A stretch of DNA of 64,000 nt from Microvirga antarctica (GCF_017921815.1 NZ_JAGEMM010000003.1:186001-250000); one strand, 5' to 3'. Shown: positions 55,781 to 64,000, counted from the stretch's first letter. Made by a program: numbers and translations. The notes: generated by a model not told the origin, from the sequence alone.

Positions 55781-57196
55781 ATGATGCCCAAAAGACCTCA
55801 AAAAACAAAGAATACGGCCTGGAAACTCGAAATGGCCGCCATGCTCGCCTTGAGCTGGCCGCTGATTCTCACCAACCTGGCCCAGCATTCCCTGATGACC
55901 TCGGACGTGATCCTCATGGGCTGGCTGGGCTCCGATGCCCTGGCGGCCGGAGCGCTCGGGACCAATCTATATTTCGCCTTCCTGATTTTCGGCATCGGCC
56001 TCGTCAGCGCGACCGCGCCCGTGATTGCCGAAGAGCTTGGACGTCGCCGCCACTCCGTTCGCGAGGTCCGGCGGACGGTGAGGCAGGGGTTCTGGGTGGC
56101 TGTGACGGTTGCTGTCCCGATCTGGATCATCACCTGGAACGGCGAGGCCATTCTCTTGGCCACCGGCCAGGAGCCGAGCCTGGCGAAGGCTGCAGCCTCC
56201 TATATGCGCGCCCTGCAATGGAGCCTGCTCCCCTTCCTGCTCTACCTTGTCCTGCGGTCGTTCCTGTCTGCGCTGGAGCGGCCCGGATGGGCGTTGGTGA
56301 TCGGATTGCTGGCCATTCCGGTCAACTTCGCAGCCGCCTACGGGTTGATGCTGGGCCATTTTGGCCTGCCGGCCCTCGGGCTGATCGGCGCGGGAATCGG
56401 CACGGTGATCTCGAGCACGTTCATGTTCGTCGCGCTGGCCATCGTCATCAGCCACGACCGCCAGTTGCGGCGATACCATCTCTTTGGCCGGTTCTGGCGA
56501 CCGGATTGGGCCCGCTACCGGGGGCTCTGGCGCATCGGGTTGCCCATTGCCCTCACAATGGCTTTCGAGGTGACGATCTTCAACGCCGCCGCCCTGTTGA
56601 TGGGGCGCCTCGGCGCCAACGAACTGGCGGCCCACGCCATTGCGCTGCAGATCGCGTCCGTGTGCTTCATGGTGCCGTTCGGAATCAGCCAGGCCGTCAC
56701 CGTTCGCGTCGGCCGCGCCTTTGGCGGGCAGGATCGGGACGGGGTGACGCGCGCCGGCTGGAGCGGGTTCGCCCTTGGGGTCGGGTTCATGGTCTTCACG
56801 GCGGCTCTCATGCTGATGGCGCCCCATGCGCTGATCGGGGCCTTTCTGGATATGGCCGATCCCAGAAACGCGCCGGTCATTGGCTTTGCGGTGTCGTTCC
56901 TCATCCTGGCGGCCCTGTTCCAGCTGGTCGACGGAGCCCAGGTCGTCGGGGCCGGAATGCTGCGGGGCCTGCAGGATACCCGCGTGCCCATGGTGTACGC
57001 CGCCATCGGGTATTGGGGCGTCGGCTTGCCGCTCGGGATCTGGCTGGCCTTCTTCACGCCCCTTCGAGGAGTCGGAATCTGGATCGGACTGGCGACCGGT
57101 CTTGCCGTGGTCGCGTCGCTGATGCTGTGGCGCTGGCTCCGGCGCGACCGTCTCGGTCTCGTCGTCCTGCCGGCTCAGGAGACACTGGCGGCCTGA
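55781..57196 (+). CDS. MATE-family multidrug/metabolite exporter (NorM-like)
   Basis: This 471-residue protein has about twelve membrane helices in the two-lobed MATE fold; conserved segments include SWPLILTNLAQHSLMTSDVILMGWLGS and the second-lobe repeat VTIFNAAALLMGRLGANELAAHAI. It exports small cations or metabolites using H+ or Na+ gradients. ATG ATG occurs at 55781/55784; the longer frame from 55655 has a charged leader without a membrane role. The gene is divergent from the amidoligase pair, which suggests export of its product, and its 3' end overlaps the ispH gene by 22 bp. Confidence 0.9.
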   Translation: MMPKRPQKTKNTAWKLEMAAMLALSWPLILTNLAQHSLMTSDVILMGWLGSDALAAGALGTNLYFAFLIFGIGLVSATAPVIAEELGRRRHSVREVRRTVRQGFWVAVTVAVPIWIITWNGEAILLATGQEPSLAKAAASYMRALQWSLLPFLLYLVLRSFLSALERPGWALVIGLLAIPVNFAAAYGLMLGHFGLPALGLIGAGIGTVISSTFMFVALAIVISHDRQLRRYHLFGRFWRPDWARYRGLWRIGLPIALTMAFEVTIFNAAALLMGRLGANELAAHAIALQIASVCFMVPFGISQAVTVRVGRAFGGQDRDGVTRAGWSGFALGVGFMVFTAALMLMAPHALIGAFLDMADPRNAPVIGFAVSFLILAALFQLVDGAQVVGAGMLRGLQDTRVPMVYAAIGYWGVGLPLGIWLAFFTPLRGVGIWIGLATGLAVVASLMLWRWLRRDRLGLVVLPAQETLAA

Positions 57197-58143
57197 TGGG
57201 TCAGAAAGGACAGGTCGACGGGGGCAAAGCGCGTGCCCTCATGGGTAACGCGCACCTCCTCGACTGACAAATCCCGCCATTCCGCAAGACGTGCCAGCGC
57301 CTGATTGATCATCTGCTCGGGCGCCGATGCGCCCGCCGTGAGACCGATCACCGCGACGCCGTCGATGAACGACAAGGTGAGATCGCGCGGGTCCTGCATC
57401 AGAAGCGCGGGCCGTCCGTGGCTCTCTGCGACTTCGCGCAGCCGTGCGGTGTTGGACGAATTGCCCGACCCGCAGACAATGACGCGTTCGGCCCGTGCAG
57501 CGATCACCCGCACCGCCAGCTGGCGATTTTGCGTGGCATAGCAGATCGTCTTGGTGTCGGGGCCCTGGATCGCCGGGAAACGCATTCTGAGCGCCGCGAT
57601 GATGCCGCGGGTGTCGTCCACCGACAGGGTCGTCTGCGTCACGTAGGCCACGTGATCAGGATCGCTGACGCAGACCGAGCGAACATCCTCGACGGTTTCG
57701 ACCACGTGGACGATCCCGGCAATCTGGCCGATCGTTCCCTCCACCTCCACGTGCGACCGGTGGCCGATCAGAATGACGTCGCGCCCGGCTTGGGCATGCC
57801 GTCTTCCTTCCACATGCACGCGACGCACGAGCGGACAGGTCGCGTCGAGAACCGCCAGATCGCGGCCGGCCGCCTCACGCTCGACTTCGCGCGACACCCC
57901 ATGGGCGCTGAAGATCGCCACGGCGCCGTCGGGAATCTCCGACAACTCGTCGACGAACACTGCGCCTTTTCGTTTCAGGGCGTTGACCACGAAACCGTTG
58001 TGGACAATCTCGTGGCGCACATAGACCGGCTTGCCCGTTTGCGCGAGGGCGTCCTCGACCGCCTGAATTGCCCGTTCCACGCCTGCGCAAAACCCACGCG
58101 GCGCTGCCAGCAGCACAGTCAAGGGTTCCAGCCCACGCTTCAT
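57175..58143 (-). CDS. ispH: 4-hydroxy-3-methylbut-2-enyl diphosphate reductase (IspH/LytB)
   Basis: This 322-residue iron-sulfur enzyme carries out the last MEP-pathway step, reducing HMBPP to IPP and DMAPP. The three cluster cysteines are present in GFCAGV, DATCPLV and ICYATQNRQ. The histidine/threonine set is AHGVS, TQTTLS and GHRSHVEVEG (HPE of most IspH reads HVE, with His and Glu kept). ATG at 58143 overlaps the hpnE stop (TGATG). As the last gene of the carotenoid operon it would raise the isoprenoid precursor pool for squalene. Whether the genome carries a second ispH cannot be seen here. Confidence 0.94.
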   Translation of the reverse strand: MKRGLEPLTVLLAAPRGFCAGVERAIQAVEDALAQTGKPVYVRHEIVHNGFVVNALKRKGAVFVDELSEIPDGAVAIFSAHGVSREVEREAAGRDLAVLDATCPLVRRVHVEGRRHAQAGRDVILIGHRSHVEVEGTIGQIAGIVHVVETVEDVRSVCVSDPDHVAYVTQTTLSVDDTRGIIAALRMRFPAIQGPDTKTICYATQNRQLAVRVIAARAERVIVCGSGNSSNTARLREVAESHGRPALLMQDPRDLTLSFIDGVAVIGLTAGASAPEQMINQALARLAEWRDLSVEEVRVTHEGTRFAPVDLSFLTHQAASVS

Positions 58144-59420
58144 GCAACCTCCTCCGTCGTCGTCGCTTGTGCAGCCCGCACCGGGGTGCGCCAGAGGCGC
58201 CTGCCCAACGCCGCCACGGCCCGTTCGCCGGCAATCACCGCGCTCTCGATGGTGGCGGGCAGCGATCCGATCCAGTCTCCAGCCAAGGTCAGATTCGTCA
58301 ACGGACGGACGGGCGGCTGGGGCAGTGGCCCCGCGCACTGGCTGATGGTGGCGCGACGTTCCTTGACGAGCCTCGATGCGGGCATCGGGCCGGTTCCGGC
58401 GTCGATGCCGAGCGCGATCAGGACCGGACTGATTTCGCGCCATATGTCGGCGGCTAGCACATCCGTGTCGCTATCGATGACAGTGCCGGCGGCTGATACG
58501 GTCACGCTCACATGGTCCGCTCGGACAAGCATCCATTGAGCAAGGCCGCCGGTCAGGCCGATCAGGCGTGGCGTGACCAGTCCTTCGAGACGGAAATGCA
58601 CGTTCAGGATTGGTTCGAATTGCGTCGGGACTGTGAGCCACGGAAGGAGCCGCCGGATCTCCTGAGGTTGCAAGGCAAGGATCACGCGATCCTCCGGGCC
58701 CAGTGCCACAAGACTGTCGGACAGGCGCAGGCGCGTTGCCCGTCTTCCGTCGGTTTCGACGGCGCGGAGCCGATGCGACGGGAGAAACCGGACCTGTCGC
58801 GTGGACAGACATTGCAGGGCGGGCTCTACGAGATCGGCCGTCAGGCCGGACTGCGCAACGAGAAGCCGGGCGGCACCCGGCAATGCGAGCCGCCACAGGC
58901 CCCGTCGCAACCGTTTGGCGGAGGCCTGCGCCATCGGCGTATTGAGAATGGCGACCGTAAGCGGCTCGATAAACGTGTCGCGCGCCTGACTGCCTTCAAA
59001 GATCTGACCTACCGGCCGATCGACAACAGAAAAAAAGAGCCGGGCAAAGCGGGGGATGTCGGCGAGGGTCAGACCGGGAGGTCGGCGATTGCGGTGTCGC
59101 CATGACAGCGGCTGGAGGCCCGCATGTCGCGTCACTCCCGTAAGGCCGTCGTAAAGCGGCAGCCCGGCCGGCTCCGGCGCGATCCATTGGTTGCGCGCGC
59201 CAACCTCGTCGAGCAGCCGAATGGCCGCACGGTTGCCGGTAAACAGCACATGAGTGCCGTTGTCATGGTGAAAACCGTCGGGCGGAAAAAGGGTGCGGCA
59301 GCGGCCGCCGGCCTGGGGCGCCGCCTCATACAAGGTCACGCGGTCGCCGCTGCGGGACGCGGCCAAGGCTGCGCTCAGACCCGCAACGCCGGCGCCCACG
59401 ATGTGCGTATGCGCCACCAT
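58140..59420 (-). CDS. hpnE: Hydroxysqualene dehydroxylase HpnE (squalene-associated FAD desaturase)
   Basis: This 426-residue flavoprotein has an N-terminal Rossmann motif (HIVGAGVAGLSAALAA, with GxGxxG) and EAAPQAGGRCRTL, then the HpnE-specific LAGDWIGSLPATIESAVIAGERA C-terminus. HpnE reduces hydroxysqualene, made by HpnC from the HpnD product presqualene diphosphate, to squalene. Its start overlaps the hpnCD stop (TGATG) and its stop overlaps the ispH start in the same way. It should lie at the membrane with the other squalene enzymes. Confidence 0.92.
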   Translation of the reverse strand: MVAHTHIVGAGVAGLSAALAASRSGDRVTLYEAAPQAGGRCRTLFPPDGFHHDNGTHVLFTGNRAAIRLLDEVGARNQWIAPEPAGLPLYDGLTGVTRHAGLQPLSWRHRNRRPPGLTLADIPRFARLFFSVVDRPVGQIFEGSQARDTFIEPLTVAILNTPMAQASAKRLRRGLWRLALPGAARLLVAQSGLTADLVEPALQCLSTRQVRFLPSHRLRAVETDGRRATRLRLSDSLVALGPEDRVILALQPQEIRRLLPWLTVPTQFEPILNVHFRLEGLVTPRLIGLTGGLAQWMLVRADHVSVTVSAAGTVIDSDTDVLAADIWREISPVLIALGIDAGTGPMPASRLVKERRATISQCAGPLPQPPVRPLTNLTLAGDWIGSLPATIESAVIAGERAVAALGRRLWRTPVRAAQATTTEEVA

Positions 59421-61081
59421 CAGGCTGGCCTCATCGCGAGGCCGAGCAGTTGCAGGCGATCGCCCGTGGTCAGCCGCAACCGGCCGCGTCGCTCAGTCCA
59501 TCCGCGCGCGATCAGCCGATCGAGGATCAGCCGGTAGCTCTCCAGCATGAGGATTGCGGGTTTCAGGGCCGCCCGGTCGAGAGATCGAAGGGAGCGATCG
59601 GCCGCGGCGAAACCGGCAGCCGCCTCGCGCGCCAGCTCCTCGCACGCCCTCGCAAAGCGCGGATCGGACACCATGGCGGAAGCCGTCCCGTCCGCAACAC
59701 CCCATGCGTTCAATCGCGACAGGGGGACATAGACGCGATCGCGTTCGGCATCCTCATCGACGTCGCGCAGGATATTGACCAGCTGCAAGGTGTGACCCAG
59801 ATCGAGTGCGAATTCGTGCGCGTCCTTGGCCCCAAAAATGCGCACGGACAGCGCACCCACGGAGCCCGCAACCTGTCGAGCGTAACGCGCAAGGTCGGCA
59901 TCCTGGGCGAAACGGAGACGGTCGGCACTGTCCGTGGCCATCCCGTCCAGCACGGCGTGAAACTCGTGTAACGGCAAGGCAAAACGAGCCGCGGCATGGG
60001 CCAGCTCCCGTCCGACCGGACTCACCGCTCGCGTGTCGAGCGTGTCGATTTCCTGCCGCCAGCAGTCGAGGAACTCCTCTTTCTCCCGGACCGGGGCGGC
60101 CCCGTCGGCGATGTCATCCACCGCGCGGCAGAACGCATAGACGGCGTGGATCGCGCGGCGCTTCTCGTCCGTCAGGCTTTGCATGCCGAGGCGGAAAGAG
60201 GAGCCGGACCGATTGACGATCGCGGCCGTGATGTCACGGTCGCGTCTTGTCCGCGCAAACACCCGGTCGCCGACGCTCTGCAGGAAGGCCGCGGCTGCGT
60301 CCGCTTTGGTGACCTCCACGCGCTCGCGGACAGGATCGCGGCTGCGCAGCCGGTCGCGCAGCCGCTTGGCCAGTGCCAGGGTCGCGACGCTCTGGGCGCG
60401 CAGACGTCGGCTCTTCAATTGTCCGGGAAGGGCCTCGGCGACGTCGATCAAATGATCGACGCGATCAAGCGCGGTATCGAGAATCCTGCGCCGATGTTCC
60501 GGACGGCTGGGGTCGAAAAAGGCCATCTGGCCGCCGGCCCGGTCGAGCCACGGCAGGGGCAGATAGATCCGGTCGAGATCCCGGGCATCCTTGCTGCAAT
60601 CCTGAAGGTGATTGAGGATCTGCAGGGCCGTGCAAAGGCCATCGGCAGCAGCGTTCGCACTCTCCGGCTCGCCATGAAGCCGCAGCAGAAAGCGGCCGAC
60701 GGGGTTGGCGGAGTGTCGGCAGTATTCGATCAGCTCCGCCCAATCCGCGTAACGATCTTTGGTGGCGTCCTGTCGGAAGGCCTTGAGCATCGCCCTCGCC
60801 TCGGCCACGCCGGCGCCATGAGCCGCGTCGACGGCGTGCAGGCTTTCGGCTTCCGCGCAGGTCGAAAGGCCCGTTGTGAGTCCGCTCTCAAGGGCCGCGA
60901 GCTGTGCGATCTTGTCGTCCGCTGTCAGGCGGTCCGAGTCCGCGATGTCGTCTGCCAGACGCACAAAGCGATAGAAGGCCAGAACGGCTGCGCGATCATG
61001 CCTGGACAGCAGAAGGGACGCGACCGGAAAATTCTCGTCGCGCGGCTGTTTGGTGGCAGGTGGCCGGGCTTCACGCATCAT
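59420..61081 (-). CDS. Fused HpnC-HpnD: presqualene diphosphate synthase and hydroxysqualene synthase in one protein
   Basis: This 553-residue protein contains two complete squalene/phytoene synthase domains. The N-terminal half (about 10-265) is HpnC-like: ENFPVASLLLSRHDRAAVLAFY, first Asp motif DDIAD, then LQILNHLQDCSKDARDLDRIYLP. The C-terminal half (about 290-540) is HpnD-like: GSSFRLGMQSLTDEKRRAIHAVYAFCRAVDDIAD, then LQLVNILRDVDEDAERDRVYVP. HpnD makes presqualene diphosphate from two FPP and HpnC converts it to hydroxysqualene. Normally these are separate genes. ATG at 61081 (MMREARPP) lies two bases after the upstream stop; the longer frame from 61165 runs into that gene. No frame break appears between the halves. 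Confidence 0.9.
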   Translation of the reverse strand: MMREARPPATKQPRDENFPVASLLLSRHDRAAVLAFYRFVRLADDIADSDRLTADDKIAQLAALESGLTTGLSTCAEAESLHAVDAAHGAGVAEARAMLKAFRQDATKDRYADWAELIEYCRHSANPVGRFLLRLHGEPESANAAADGLCTALQILNHLQDCSKDARDLDRIYLPLPWLDRAGGQMAFFDPSRPEHRRRILDTALDRVDHLIDVAEALPGQLKSRRLRAQSVATLALAKRLRDRLRSRDPVRERVEVTKADAAAAFLQSVGDRVFARTRRDRDITAAIVNRSGSSFRLGMQSLTDEKRRAIHAVYAFCRAVDDIADGAAPVREKEEFLDCWRQEIDTLDTRAVSPVGRELAHAAARFALPLHEFHAVLDGMATDSADRLRFAQDADLARYARQVAGSVGALSVRIFGAKDAHEFALDLGHTLQLVNILRDVDEDAERDRVYVPLSRLNAWGVADGTASAMVSDPRFARACEELAREAAAGFAAADRSLRSLDRAALKPAILMLESYRLILDRLIARGWTERRGRLRLTTGDRLQLLGLAMRPA

Positions 61082-61082
61082 T

Positions 61083-62189
61083 CTATGCCGCCGGATAGAG
61101 CCGTCCCTTCCACCCTGGCCGTCGTGCCGTGCCGATGCCGAGGAGCACACTCCACTGGATCGCAAGGCCGACGAGAATGGTGAAGGGATGAAAGAGGATC
61201 GAGACCGGGTTTTCCCGCGTGCTCAGGGTGATCAGGGCTCGCAGGCCGACCGTCAGCATGACCGCGAGAATGATAGGCACGGTCGGCTGGAAGGCAAGCA
61301 GGACGAACGGAGCAACGTGCCCCCCCAGCAGAAGAAGGGTCCAGATCGGCAAGCCGACGGGCGTGGCCATGCCTTCGCGCGCATTCTTGGCAAAGCCGTC
61401 CCACGCCTCGTCAAATCCACGATACATCCGGCATGTCCCAAGTCGGTCGCCTTGAATGAGATCTGTCATATGGCCCTTGCGCCGGAACAGGCGCGCCAGC
61501 TGGATGCCATCATGAAGGAGAGCGCGGATCGCCGCATGACCGCCGACGGCGCGGTAGGCCTGCGCGTCCACCAGCACAAGCTGGCCGCAGGCAGCGCCCA
61601 GTCCCGGATCGCGTGACAGGCGCATGAAGCCGATCGGCAGATAACCCAGAAGCAGCAGATTGATGGTCGGGACCGTCAGCCATTCCCCGACGCTTTTCAT
61701 GATCTGCCGCGGCACCGCGCTGACGAGGGCCATCGCGTTCTTGCGGGCATGACCCGCGAGCATGGCGGCTGCGTTCGGGCAGAGGCGCACATCCGCATCG
61801 ACGAACAGAAGATGGGTGCCCTTCGCAGCCTGCGCGAGGTGATGACAGGCATGGACCTTGCCGGTCCATCCATCGGCCAGGGACGGCGCCAGATGCAGGT
61901 GTACCCGCGTGTCGCGCGCAGCGTATTCCGCCACAATCTGCCCGGTTCCATCCGTCGAGCCGTCATCCATTACCAGGACTTCAATGGCGATGCCGACGCT
62001 CGCCAGCGCCGCATCGAGTGCCGCCGCGATGTTGCCAGCCTCATTGCGGGCGGGGATCAGGATGGAGACGAGCGTGTCGGTGTCCGGCGAGGCCCTTGGC
62101 GTGGCGCGCAGGATGGACAGGTTCATCAGCGCAAGAAGAGCGGGGAACGCCGCCAGCACAAGAACCAGATAATGTGCAGCCTGGCTCAT
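61083..62189 (-). CDS. Family 2 glycosyltransferase with C-terminal membrane helices (CrtQ/CruC-like)
   Basis: This 368-residue GT2 enzyme has an N-terminal membrane anchor (AAHYLVLVLAAFPALLALMNLS) and nucleotide-sugar motifs VSILIPARNEAGNI, VMDDGSTDGT and the DxD-type LLFVDADVRL. C-terminal hydrophobic helices follow (about 270-345). It is proposed to glucosylate the carotenoid carboxylic acid or alcohol, as CrtQ does in staphyloxanthin synthesis. The start overlaps the acyltransferase stop (ATGA), and its stop is one to two bases from the hpnCD ATG. Confidence 0.88.
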   Translation of the reverse strand: MSQAAHYLVLVLAAFPALLALMNLSILRATPRASPDTDTLVSILIPARNEAGNIAAALDAALASVGIAIEVLVMDDGSTDGTGQIVAEYAARDTRVHLHLAPSLADGWTGKVHACHHLAQAAKGTHLLFVDADVRLCPNAAAMLAGHARKNAMALVSAVPRQIMKSVGEWLTVPTINLLLLGYLPIGFMRLSRDPGLGAACGQLVLVDAQAYRAVGGHAAIRALLHDGIQLARLFRRKGHMTDLIQGDRLGTCRMYRGFDEAWDGFAKNAREGMATPVGLPIWTLLLLGGHVAPFVLLAFQPTVPIILAVMLTVGLRALITLSTRENPVSILFHPFTILVGLAIQWSVLLGIGTARRPGWKGRLYPAA

Positions 62190-63022
62190 GACGGGCGCCC
62201 CTGGTGAGAGGGGTCAAACCGTCTGCCCCGCAGAAGCGCCGTCGCACGCCGCCAGCCGTCATAGACGCCGCCGATGCCGGCCTTGCCGCTGAGAACCGGG
62301 CGAAATTTCGCGGGGTCGCGCGACTGCACGTCCGCAGCCAGCCGATCGAGTGTTGCGGTCAGGGCCACGTCCAGCGTGGCGAAGCGCTCGTTGCGAGGTG
62401 CGGCCGACAGATCCGCTGCACGAAGCGGGGGGCCGAAAGCAATGAAGGCTTCGGCGCCGCGCTCAGACCAGAAGCTGTACTCGATCGCGAGCGGAAGAAC
62501 CGTGGCCGATGGGGCGATGTCCATCAGTCGCCCGAGCCCCGGTTTCAACCCAAGAGGACGCTGCCGCACATCGCTGAAACCGCCCTGCGCCGTGATCCAC
62601 AGCGCCCTGTTTTCGGAGGCGAGAATCTCTTTGCTGGCGGTGAGAAACTGCGTCGCACCCTTCCGGCTTTCGAGATCGACCCCAAACGCCCCGATCCGCG
62701 ACAGGACGCCGTAATGCCGAAGCATCTCGGCGTCGATGGGAGCATAGCTCTCGTGGTCGGGAAAGAAGCGGTCAGCCGCCAGCACGTAGAGCGCCGCATC
62801 CCACCATGCGGGGTGGTTCGAGTAAACGATCAACCGCCCAGTGGAGAGGTCGGGCGGCAGGCCCCACGCGGCAATGTGAAGACCGTTCAAATGCCGTCGC
62901 AGGTAACGGGCGAAATACGACACCATGAACCGATGAATGAGCACAGACCGCCGTGCGACCGGAGATGGCGAACCGGAGATCCGGTCGCTGCCATGTCCGG
63001 AGAGGCCTGCGCCATCCGTCAC
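62186..63022 (-). CDS. PlsC-type acyltransferase (CrtO/CruD-like)
   Basis: This 278-residue 1-acyl-glycerol-3-phosphate acyltransferase-family protein has the HxxxxD catalytic motif in SNHPAWWD (about residues 68-75), AFGVDLESRK, and ITAQGGFSDVRQRPLGLKPG. In this operon it most plausibly acylates the sugar of a carotenoid glycoside, as CrtO of staphyloxanthin or CruD-type enzymes do. The ATG overlaps the desaturase stop (ATGA). No membrane helix is evident beyond a short hydrophobic loop. The exact acceptor is inference from context. Confidence 0.87.
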   Translation of the reverse strand: MTDGAGLSGHGSDRISGSPSPVARRSVLIHRFMVSYFARYLRRHLNGLHIAAWGLPPDLSTGRLIVYSNHPAWWDAALYVLAADRFFPDHESYAPIDAEMLRHYGVLSRIGAFGVDLESRKGATQFLTASKEILASENRALWITAQGGFSDVRQRPLGLKPGLGRLMDIAPSATVLPLAIEYSFWSERGAEAFIAFGPPLRAADLSAAPRNERFATLDVALTATLDRLAADVQSRDPAKFRPVLSGKAGIGGVYDGWRRATALLRGRRFDPSHQGRPS

Positions 63023-64000
63023 GATGCGTTCCGCACCGCATCGCCCCGGACGTCGGAATCGAGGGCGTCGGCGGCGATCCAGCCGGACATCATCACCATG
63101 GGCATGCCGGGGCCCGGATGGGCCGCGCCGCCGGCAAGATACAGACCCTTGACCTGCCGGCTCCGGTTGCCCGGCTTGAAGGCGCCCATGAACTTGCCGT
63201 GGCTTGCCAGACCATAGATCGCTCCATTCAGCACCTTGTACCGGTCGTGGATATCCTGCGGCGTCAGATGTCGCTCGACGATGATGCGGTCCTCAATGTC
63301 GTCCATCCCGCCTGTCCGTTTCAGCTTGTCGAGAATGACTTGCCGATAGGCCGGGAACATCGCGTTCCAGTCGTGATGCGGCCGCAGATAGGGCGTGTGA
63401 ACCAGTACGTATAGCGCTTCGCCGCCCTCCGGCGCGACGCTCTGATCGGTGGCCGACGGAGCGGCGATGTAGCAGGTGGGATCGGGAGCGGGCTCGCCCT
63501 TGTGGTAGATATAATCGAACTCCTCCTTCGGATCGCGCGAGAACACGAAATCGTGGTGGAGCAGGTGATCGTAGCGCTTCTTCAGGCCGAGATAGAGCAC
63601 AACGCCCGAGCAGGCGGGCTCGAAATCCTTGCGGGCGTAATGCTCGCCGACCTCGCCGCCCACCAGTTCGCGATAGGTCCTGATGGAATCCATGTTGGAG
63701 ATCACGCTGTCGAACGCGATGCTCTCCCCCGTCGCGGTGACGATACCCTTGACGGCGCCGCCTTCAATGGTCAGCGATTGGATGTCGGATTCCGGATGGA
63801 AGGTTGCGCCGAGCTCGCCCGCCAGTTTCATCATTGCCTCGGCGACCGCACGGGTTCCGCCGACCGGATACCACACACCTTCGGCGGCCTGCATATGCGC
63901 GATGGCGCATAGAACGGCCGGGGAGCCATAGGGCGAAGAGCCGACATATTGGGTGAAATGGTCCAGCATCTGGGCCAGACGCTCGTCCTTCACCTTCGAC
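63019..64000 (-). CDS. CrtI/CrtN-family carotenoid desaturase or oxidase, 5' end cut off by the window
   Basis: This is the C-terminal part of a phytoene-desaturase-family FAD enzyme; the open frame continues past 64000, so the dinucleotide-binding N-terminus is missing. Visible are GVWYPVGGTRAVAEAM, VISNMDSIRTYREL, HHDFVFSRDPKEEF and the family C-terminal GLYLAGGAAHPGPGMPMVMMSGWIAADAL. Placed with squalene genes, it is likely a 4,4'-diapophytoene/squalene-type C30 desaturase (CrtN) or terminal oxidase (CrtP) rather than a C40 enzyme; which one cannot be told from this fragment. Its stop overlaps the acyltransferase start. Confidence 0.9.
   Translation of the reverse strand, partial: SKVKDERLAQMLDHFTQYVGSSPYGSPAVLCAIAHMQAAEGVWYPVGGTRAVAEAMMKLAGELGATFHPESDIQSLTIEGGAVKGIVTATGESIAFDSVISNMDSIRTYRELVGGEVGEHYARKDFEPACSGVVLYLGLKKRYDHLLHHDFVFSRDPKEEFDYIYHKGEPAPDPTCYIAAPSATDQSVAPEGGEALYVLVHTPYLRPHHDWNAMFPAYRQVILDKLKRTGGMDDIEDRIIVERHLTPQDIHDRYKVLNGAIYGLASHGKFMGAFKPGNRSRQVKGLYLAGGAAHPGPGMPMVMMSGWIAADALDSDVRGDAVRNAS

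Overview
The window is high-GC DNA from an alphaproteobacterium, most likely of the order Hyphomicrobiales (Rhizobiales). The evidence is lineage-typical gene content and order: bolA / J-domain protein / cobS / cobT, rpmB / DUF3108 / SUV3-like helicase / S4 protein / fdxA / carD / rpoH, an imuA-imuB-dnaE2 mutasome with a GAAC-N7-GAAC LexA box, and hpnCDE-type squalene genes. A member of the Methylobacteriaceae/Beijerinckiaceae-like families would fit the C30 carotenoid operon, but genus cannot be read from the sequence. I see no insertion sequence, integrase, CRISPR array or rRNA. There is one tRNA, tRNA-Arg(CCT).

Layout. 0.1-3.4 kb: an Lrp/AsnC regulator and an NMT1/THI5-type ABC importer. 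3.4-9.9 kb: a CobW GTPase with a His-rich loop, two EamA transporters, a D,D-carboxypeptidase, a Nudix hydrolase and a thiolase-like protein. 9.9-15 kb: bolA, a J-domain protein, cobaltochelatase subunits CobS and CobT, and a Tat-exported phytase-like esterase. 15-25.6 kb: a housekeeping block (YhhQ, L28, DUF3108, SUV3-like helicase, S4 protein, ferredoxin, CarD, RpoH-type sigma factor, M48 lipoprotein protease, SNase-like protein). 25.6-33.9 kb: tRNA-Arg, then accessory-looking genes: a FecR/VWA surface protein, a CHASE2 cyclase, a BBE-type flavoprotein and an unrecognised protein. 34-38.9 kb: a single-module NRPS-like membrane enzyme with its own phosphopantetheinyl transferase. 39-44.5 kb: the SOS mutasome. 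44.5-55.6 kb: a soluble cyclase, a PotABCD-like ABC importer, a GH3 glucosidase, a degenerate hybrid histidine kinase, and an amidoligase/glutamine-amidotransferase pair. 55.8-57.2 kb: a MATE exporter. 57.2-64 kb: a six-gene, end-to-end coupled terpenoid operon that runs off the right edge.

Three systems deserve attention. (1) The NRPS-like protein has the A-T-(TM-C1-TM-C2-TM-C3) plan of cationic homopoly-amino-acid synthetases such as epsilon-poly-L-lysine synthetase. Its by-eye specificity code looks like a basic-amino-acid code, and a Sfp-type activating enzyme sits directly upstream. (2) The carotenoid operon makes squalene through a single fused HpnC-HpnD protein plus HpnE. It adds a CrtI-family desaturase, a glycosyltransferase and an acyltransferase, which implies a C30 glycosyl-ester carotenoid, and it carries its own ispH. 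(3) An amidoligase coupled to a gamma-glutamyl hydrolase-like amidotransferase, divergent from a MATE exporter, looks like an uncharacterised gamma-glutamyl/amide metabolite module.
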